Part shown: piece after piece, positions 60,041 to 64,000 of the stretch
How the letters are laid out: the number at the start of each line of letters is the position of its first letter
Numbering within the stretch: position 1 is the stretch's first letter
Assembly (NCBI RefSeq): GCF_946480185.1
Contig: NZ_CAMLIG010000010.1
Coordinates: 1-64,000, forward strand
Length of the DNA stretch: 64,000 bases
Direction: 5' to 3'
Origin: an uncultured Pedobacter sp.
Lineage (GTDB): Bacteria; Bacteroidota; Bacteroidia; Sphingobacteriales; Sphingobacteriaceae
Position numbers and translations under genes: made by a program
The notes under the pieces: generated by a model
Databases searched by the model: none
Told to the model about the DNA's origin: nothing
What the model saw: only the letters and a program-made list of their open reading frames with translations

Positions 60041-61942
60041 CTAAAATTTAAAAAAACTATATGCTAACACTGCCACAATACCCACCACCATTGCAAAAAG
60101 GTAAAACCCAACATTTCCTGTCTGTAATAAACGGAAACCTTTACTAGCTTCTACCGGTGCTTTTGCAACACCGTTTACAATACCATCAATACCTGCTTTA
60201 TCAACTACTTTATAAAAGAATACAGAAATTGCATCTAATGGCTTGGTAATGATAGCTGCATAAAACTCATCAAAATAAAATTTATTGTAGGATATTTTAG
60301 ATAAAACTGACCTGTTTTCACTATCTGAAATTGGTACATGCCCATTTTTAACGTATTTAACATAAGCAAAAATAATTGCGATAATTACGCCGACAACAGA
60401 AACACCCATTAATAAATATTCTGTAGCGTGAGATAAAGCTAGCTCTCCTAATCTTGAAGTTGAACCCTCAAATACCGGAGCCAAATAACCTGCTAACCAA
60501 TGATTTCCACCTAATACTTCTGGGATTCCAATAAAACCGCCTATTACAGAAAGTACAGCCAAAACAATTAACGGAAAAGTCATGGAGATTGGGGATTCAT
60601 GTAAATGATGTTTTTGCTCTTCAGTCCCTCTGAAAGAACCCCAAAAAGTTAAGAACATCATACGGAACATATAAAATGCCGTTAGCAAGGCTCCCAATAC
60701 TCCGATCACCCAAAGCACTTTATTCTGCTCGTAAACATGAGCTAAAATCTCATCTTTTGAAAAGAAACCTGCGAAAGGAGGTAAGCCTGATATAGCTAAA
60801 GTTGCCAATAACATGGTGACGAAAGTAATTGGCAATTTCTTTTTTAAACCGCCCATGTTGCGCATATCTTGCTCATCGCTCATGGCGTGAATTACAGAAC
60901 CTGCACCTAAAAATAACAAGGCTTTAAAGAAAGCGTGAGTGATCACATGGAAAAAAGCGCCTGTATATGCACCAACACCTAATCCTAAAAACATGTATCC
61001 TAACTGAGATACTGTTGAATAAGCCAATACTTTTTTAATGTCTGTTTGCGTAATTGCAATGATGGCCGCGATAATTGCCGTAGCTAAACCTATTACTGCA
61101 ATAATGCTCATAGTAATTGGTGAAAGGCTAAATAATATGTTTGATCTCGCAATCATATAAATTCCTGCAGTTACCATGGTTGCCGCGTGTATTAACGCAG
61201 AAACCGGAGTTGGTCCGGCCATTGCATCCGGTAACCAAGTAAACAAAGGCAATTGTGCTGATTTACCAGTTGCTCCTACAAATAACAAAATGGTAATTAA
61301 GGTTAACGTTGCATCGCCAGAAACCATTCCTTGTGCTTTAGGGAAAACTTCTGTGAAAGTTGCGCTTCCGAATGTGGCAATGATGATGAATACGGCGATT
61401 AAGAAACCTAAGTCTCCAATTCTGTTCATGATAAAAGCTTTTTTTGCCGCATCAGCAAAAGCGCCGTTGGTAAACCAAAAACCTATCAGTAAATAAGAAC
61501 ACAATCCAACACCTTCCCAACCGATAAACATCACAATGTAGTTTGCTCCTAAAACCAGCAACAGCATGAAAAACACGAAGAGGTTTAAATAGGAGAAAAA
61601 CTTCCCGAAGCCAGGATCGTGGCTCATGTAACCAATAGAATAAATATGTATAAGCGATCCAATTCCTGTAATTATCAGTAGCATGAGGATACTCAATTGA
61701 TCAACCTGAAAAGCAAAGGGTATATTTATATGCCCAACTTTAATCCAATCGAACAAATTAACAATAACAGGTTCTACCGATTTAAATTCAAAGAATATCC
61801 CTAAACTTACCGCAAAAGATGCTATAATCGCTAAGCTTGCTATGGTTCCAATAACGCTTTTTGGCAAAACATTTCTGCCCACGCCACATATTACGAAACC
61901 AATAAATGGAAATAAGGGGATTAACCAAACTAAGTCTATCAT
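60041..61942 (-). CDS. nuoL: NADH-quinone oxidoreductase subunit L
   Basis: 633 residues. The antiporter-like core has FIGWEGVGLCSYLLIGFWFT, PLFTWLPDAMAGPTPVSALI, HAATMVTAGIYMI and VLAYSTVSQLGYMFLGLGVG. The C-terminal part with its long horizontal helix (about 510-633) is present. It is the distal proton pump of complex I. It starts 17 bases after nuoK. Confidence 0.96.
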   Translation of the reverse strand: MIDLVWLIPLFPFIGFVICGVGRNVLPKSVIGTIASLAIIASFAVSLGIFFEFKSVEPVIVNLFDWIKVGHINIPFAFQVDQLSILMLLIITGIGSLIHIYSIGYMSHDPGFGKFFSYLNLFVFFMLLLVLGANYIVMFIGWEGVGLCSYLLIGFWFTNGAFADAAKKAFIMNRIGDLGFLIAVFIIIATFGSATFTEVFPKAQGMVSGDATLTLITILLFVGATGKSAQLPLFTWLPDAMAGPTPVSALIHAATMVTAGIYMIARSNILFSLSPITMSIIAVIGLATAIIAAIIAITQTDIKKVLAYSTVSQLGYMFLGLGVGAYTGAFFHVITHAFFKALLFLGAGSVIHAMSDEQDMRNMGGLKKKLPITFVTMLLATLAISGLPPFAGFFSKDEILAHVYEQNKVLWVIGVLGALLTAFYMFRMMFLTFWGSFRGTEEQKHHLHESPISMTFPLIVLAVLSVIGGFIGIPEVLGGNHWLAGYLAPVFEGSTSRLGELALSHATEYLLMGVSVVGVIIAIIFAYVKYVKNGHVPISDSENRSVLSKISYNKFYFDEFYAAIITKPLDAISVFFYKVVDKAGIDGIVNGVAKAPVEASKGFRLLQTGNVGFYLFAMVVGIVAVLAYSFFKF

Positions 61943-61959
61943 CTAGCTTTATAAAAAAA

Positions 61960-62289
61960 TTACCACTTTAACCTGTTCAACACATTAATATCTATAGAGT
62001 TTGTGTTGCGGTAAACCATTACAATTATCGCCAAACCTACTGCAACCTCGGCCGCGGCCAATGCCATAATAAAAAACACAAATACTTGTCCTGACGCGTC
62101 TCCGCTATAAGCAGAAAATGCTGTCAAAAGCAAATTCACCGCATTCAACATCAACTCTACCGACATAAAAATTATAATGGCGTTTCTTCTGGTTAAAACT
62201 CCAATTACGCCAATAGTAAAAATAATTGCACTTAACAATATGTAATGGTTAAGTGGAACTACTTGAATGGTTGCTGTAATATTATCCAT
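61960..62289 (-). CDS. nuoK: NADH-quinone oxidoreductase subunit K
   Basis: 109 residues, three TM helices. The conserved Glu pair is in [18 protein letters not shown] (about residue 40) and [20 protein letters not shown] (about 79). It forms part of the proton path of complex I. It overlaps nuoJ by 8 bases. Confidence 0.96.
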   Translation of the reverse strand: MDNITATIQVVPLNHYILLSAIIFTIGVIGVLTRRNAIIIFMSVELMLNAVNLLLTAFSAYSGDASGQVFVFFIMALAAAEVAVGLAIIVMVYRNTNSIDINVLNRLKW

Positions 62290-62785
62290 TTTGAGTTCGT
62301 TTATCTTTTTTAGCTAATAATACTGCTCCAACTAATGCAGAGAGTAAAAGAATTGAGGAAAGTTCAAACGGAAGTAAGAACTCGTTAAAAAGTACCTTTC
62401 CAAGGTTTTCTACCAAACCTATATCAGAGTTTGGTAATGAGCTTACCGCTGACGTTTGCAAAGCTTTAGTAGCGCCAACTATGGTAACTAATAGCGCACC
62501 GCCCGCAATTACACCAATAATTTTGATCAAATTGGATTTTATAGGTTCACTTTCTTTATTGAGGTTCATCAACATCAATACAAAAAGAAAAAGCACCATA
62601 ATTGCACCCATGTAAACAATAAAGTTTACCACCGCCAAAAACTGCGCATTTAATAAAATGTAGTGGATGGTGAAGGTAAAAAAGGTGGCTATTAAGTACA
62701 GTACGCTATGAACCGGATTCTTGGTGAAAATTACCAGAAGGGAAAATAGGATGGACAAGAATGCAACAAAGTAAAATAAACTCAT
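62282..62785 (-). CDS. nuoJ: NADH-quinone oxidoreductase subunit J
   Basis: 167 residues, five TM helices. It has [20 protein letters not shown] and the conserved [20 protein letters not shown] (about residues 55-74) with Tyr-Met-Gly-Ala-Ile. It is a membrane subunit of complex I. A possible -7 box lies upstream of its start. Confidence 0.95.
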   Translation of the reverse strand: MSLFYFVAFLSILFSLLVIFTKNPVHSVLYLIATFFTFTIHYILLNAQFLAVVNFIVYMGAIMVLFLFVLMLMNLNKESEPIKSNLIKIIGVIAGGALLVTIVGATKALQTSAVSSLPNSDIGLVENLGKVLFNEFLLPFELSSILLLSALVGAVLLAKKDKRTQNG

Positions 62786-62819
62786 CGATGTATAATCTGC
62801 AATTGCCTTTTTTGATGGG

Positions 62820-62827
62820 CAAAGGTA
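62820..62827 (-). promoter_or_regulatory. candidate internal -7 box before nuoJ
   Basis: On the minus strand TACCTTTG matches TAnnTTTG exactly, about 35 bases before the nuoJ ATG. No clear -33 box was seen. If used, it lets nuoJ to nuoN be expressed apart from the upstream nuo genes. Confidence 0.3.
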
Positions 62828-62864
62828 AAATTTTTGAACTAATTATGAGATATAATCCCCAAAA

Positions 62865-63389
62865 CTAAACTTTAGCGCTTTTTAAAGCTTCAAGTTCTGT
62901 GATAGGCATTTCTACCAATTTATCTTTTCCGTATATAAAATCTTTTCTTAAAAAATCAGCAGGTACAATTGGTCCGTCTAAATAAATTGCTTCTTTTGGG
63001 CAGGCTTCTTCGCACAAACCACAAAAAATACAACGCAACATATTAATCTCATAAACCGCCGCGTATTTCTCTTCGCGGTATAAATGCTCTTCGCCTTTTT
63101 CGCGTTCAGATGCAATCATCGTAATTGCTTCTGCGGGGCAAGATAAAGCACATAAACCGCAGGCAGTACAGCGTTCTGCTCCGTTTTCATCGCGTTTAAG
63201 CGAATGCATCCCTCTCCAGTTTTCAGAAAACTCACGTTCCTGTTCTGGGTAATAGATGGTTTCCTTCTTTTTGAACATGTGCATAAAAGTAATGCCCATC
63301 CCTTTGAAAATGGCAGGCAAATAAATGCGCTCCCAAAAATTCATTGGTTTTTGTTCTAGTACTTTTTTTCTACCACTTAATGATTCCAT
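62865..63389 (-). CDS. nuoI: NADH-quinone oxidoreductase subunit I (iron-sulfur)
   Basis: 174 residues from the ATG at 63389; a GTG two codons earlier (63395) is also possible. Two [4Fe-4S] ferredoxin motifs are intact: ERCTACGLCALSCPAEAITM (four Cys) and MLRCIFCGLCEEACPKEAIY (four Cys). It carries electrons from the peripheral arm of complex I towards quinone at the membrane. The gap to nuoH is 110 bases and contains a REP-like repeat. Confidence 0.95.
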   Translation of the reverse strand: MESLSGRKKVLEQKPMNFWERIYLPAIFKGMGITFMHMFKKKETIYYPEQEREFSENWRGMHSLKRDENGAERCTACGLCALSCPAEAITMIASEREKGEEHLYREEKYAAVYEINMLRCIFCGLCEEACPKEAIYLDGPIVPADFLRKDFIYGKDKLVEMPITELEALKSAKV

Positions 63390-63417
63390 TATCACTTTTA
63401 TTTTTGTCTCGTCCGTT

Positions 63418-63495
63418 TGTCACATTGAGCGGAGTCGAAATGCTTTTTTTTTATTTTCAGGCTGAGCGGGGCTTCGACTCCGCTCAGCCTGACAT
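63418..63495. repeat. REP-like palindromic element, family A copy 2, inside nuo operon
   Basis: Two alternative hairpins: arm 63419-63439 pairs with 63473-63493 and a perfect 12-bp stem 63458-63469 with 63480-63491 (CAGGCTGAGCGG). The arms share TGAGCGGAGTCGAA with the copy at 20181-20242. It lies between nuoH and nuoI. Confidence 0.8.
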
Positions 63496-63499
63496 ACTT

Positions 63500-64000
63500 T
63501 TATAACTTATCTACTACCGTAATTACAATTGCTGTAATTACAATGTTGGCAATTGCCAACGGAATTAAAACTTTCCAACCTAAATCCATCAATTGGTCAT
63601 AACGGAAACGCGGAACTGTCCAACGTACCCACATAAAGAAAAAGATGAACGCAATGATTTTAGCAAACATGACAACCACGCCAACAAGCGGTCCCCAGGT
63701 TGGTCCTAAAATGGCCAATACAGTATCCATTCCGGGATAGTTATAACCGCCGAAATATAAAACTGCCATTACTGCAGATGAAACAAACATGTTGATGTAT
63801 TCTGCAAACATGTAAGCTCCCATTTTAAAACCGGAATATTCTGTTTGATAACCACCAATTAACTCGGTTTCACACTCGGGTAAGTCAAAAGGAACACGGT
63901 TGGTTTCTGCGAAAGCACAAACCAAAAAGATTAAAAAGCCTAAAGGCTGTACTAAAATATTCCAGTGCCAGCCATGTTGCTGTTCTGCAATAACTTTAAA
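63500..64000 (-). CDS. nuoH: NADH-quinone oxidoreductase subunit H, partial
   Basis: Only the C-terminal 166 residues are in the window; the frame is open to the edge and no start is seen. Visible motifs are VCAFAETNRVPFDLPECETE with the conserved quinone-chamber Glu residues, LIGGYQTEYSGFKMGAYMFA and FFMWVRWTVPRFRYDQLMDL. It is the membrane subunit that, with other subunits, forms the quinone-reduction site of complex I. nuoI follows 110 bases later. Confidence 0.95.
   Translation of the reverse strand, partial: FKVIAEQQHGWHWNILVQPLGFLIFLVCAFAETNRVPFDLPECETELIGGYQTEYSGFKMGAYMFAEYINMFVSSAVMAVLYFGGYNYPGMDTVLAILGPTWGPLVGVVVMFAKIIAFIFFFMWVRWTVPRFRYDQLMDLGWKVLIPLAIANIVITAIVITVVDKL

Noticed and set aside
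1..64000. CRISPR array, tRNA, rRNA or insertion sequence
   Set aside because: No regular spacer-repeat series, tRNA-like cloverleaf or transposase gene was seen by reading.

Overview
The window is chromosomal DNA from a member of Bacteroidota, most likely a Sphingobacteriaceae relative such as Pedobacter (inference from family content, not from a search). The signs are a SusC/SusD pair, TonB/ExbB/ExbD genes, many lipoproteins, AT-rich intergenic DNA, TAnnTTTG-type -7 promoter boxes, few Shine-Dalgarno-like sequences, several TTG/GTG starts and a Bacteroidota-style nuo operon. No rRNA, tRNA, CRISPR array, insertion sequence or phage gene was seen.

Layout. 1-5.1 kb: an outer-membrane barrel protein, a small membrane protein, a TonB-domain protein and a large membrane-bound sensor/LuxR-type regulator. 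5.4-14.1 kb: a polysaccharide utilisation locus with SusC, SusD, a GDPD-GH16 fusion lipoprotein and a GH3 beta-glucosidase; the enzymes point to beta-1,3-glucan, perhaps with phosphodiester decorations. 14.1-20.1 kb: an aspartyl protease with PDZ domain, a PBP4-type D,D-carboxypeptidase, a tiny membrane protein and a SNF2 helicase. 20.3-26.1 kb: a minus-strand operon exbB-exbD-exbD-tonB-small membrane protein-PstS-like lipoprotein-TPR protein. 26.7-32.3 kb: SUI1/YciH factor, lipid kinase, metK behind a SAM-II-type riboswitch, a membrane protein, ilvE and an O-methyltransferase. 32.4-34.6 kb: two adjacent paralogous glucosaminidase-LysM proteins and a CarboxypepD_reg-like protein. 34.6-35.9 kb: a PKD-LamG lipoprotein gene split by a one-base frameshift. 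36.0-41.0 kb: a surface-glycan cluster (two methyltransferases, two glycosyltransferases, a flippase). 41.0-42.2 kb: anmK. 42.2-48.8 kb: a compact type II fatty-acid/polyketide-like cassette (ketoreductase, dehydratase, ACP, ketosynthase, enoyl reductase, phosphopantetheinyl transferase), followed by a Xre-RES toxin-antitoxin pair and then an alpha/beta hydrolase overlapping a PlsC-like acyltransferase. 48.9-53.8 kb: RNA methyltransferase, an SSB-like DUF3127 protein, purD and others. 53.1-64 kb: a minus-strand block with nuoH (cut by the window edge) through nuoN, then DedA, inorganic pyrophosphatase, a CNNM/CorC-type protein, RsmE and a DUF4159 protein.

The items most worth attention are the GDPD-GH16 fusion in the glucan locus, the self-contained acyl cassette with its own ACP and PPTase and a toxin-antitoxin pair lying inside the gene run, the SAM-II leader of metK, the frameshifted PKD-LamG gene, and palindromic repeats, one of which sits inside the nuo operon. 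All functions are inferred from the sequence and known families; no database search was possible.
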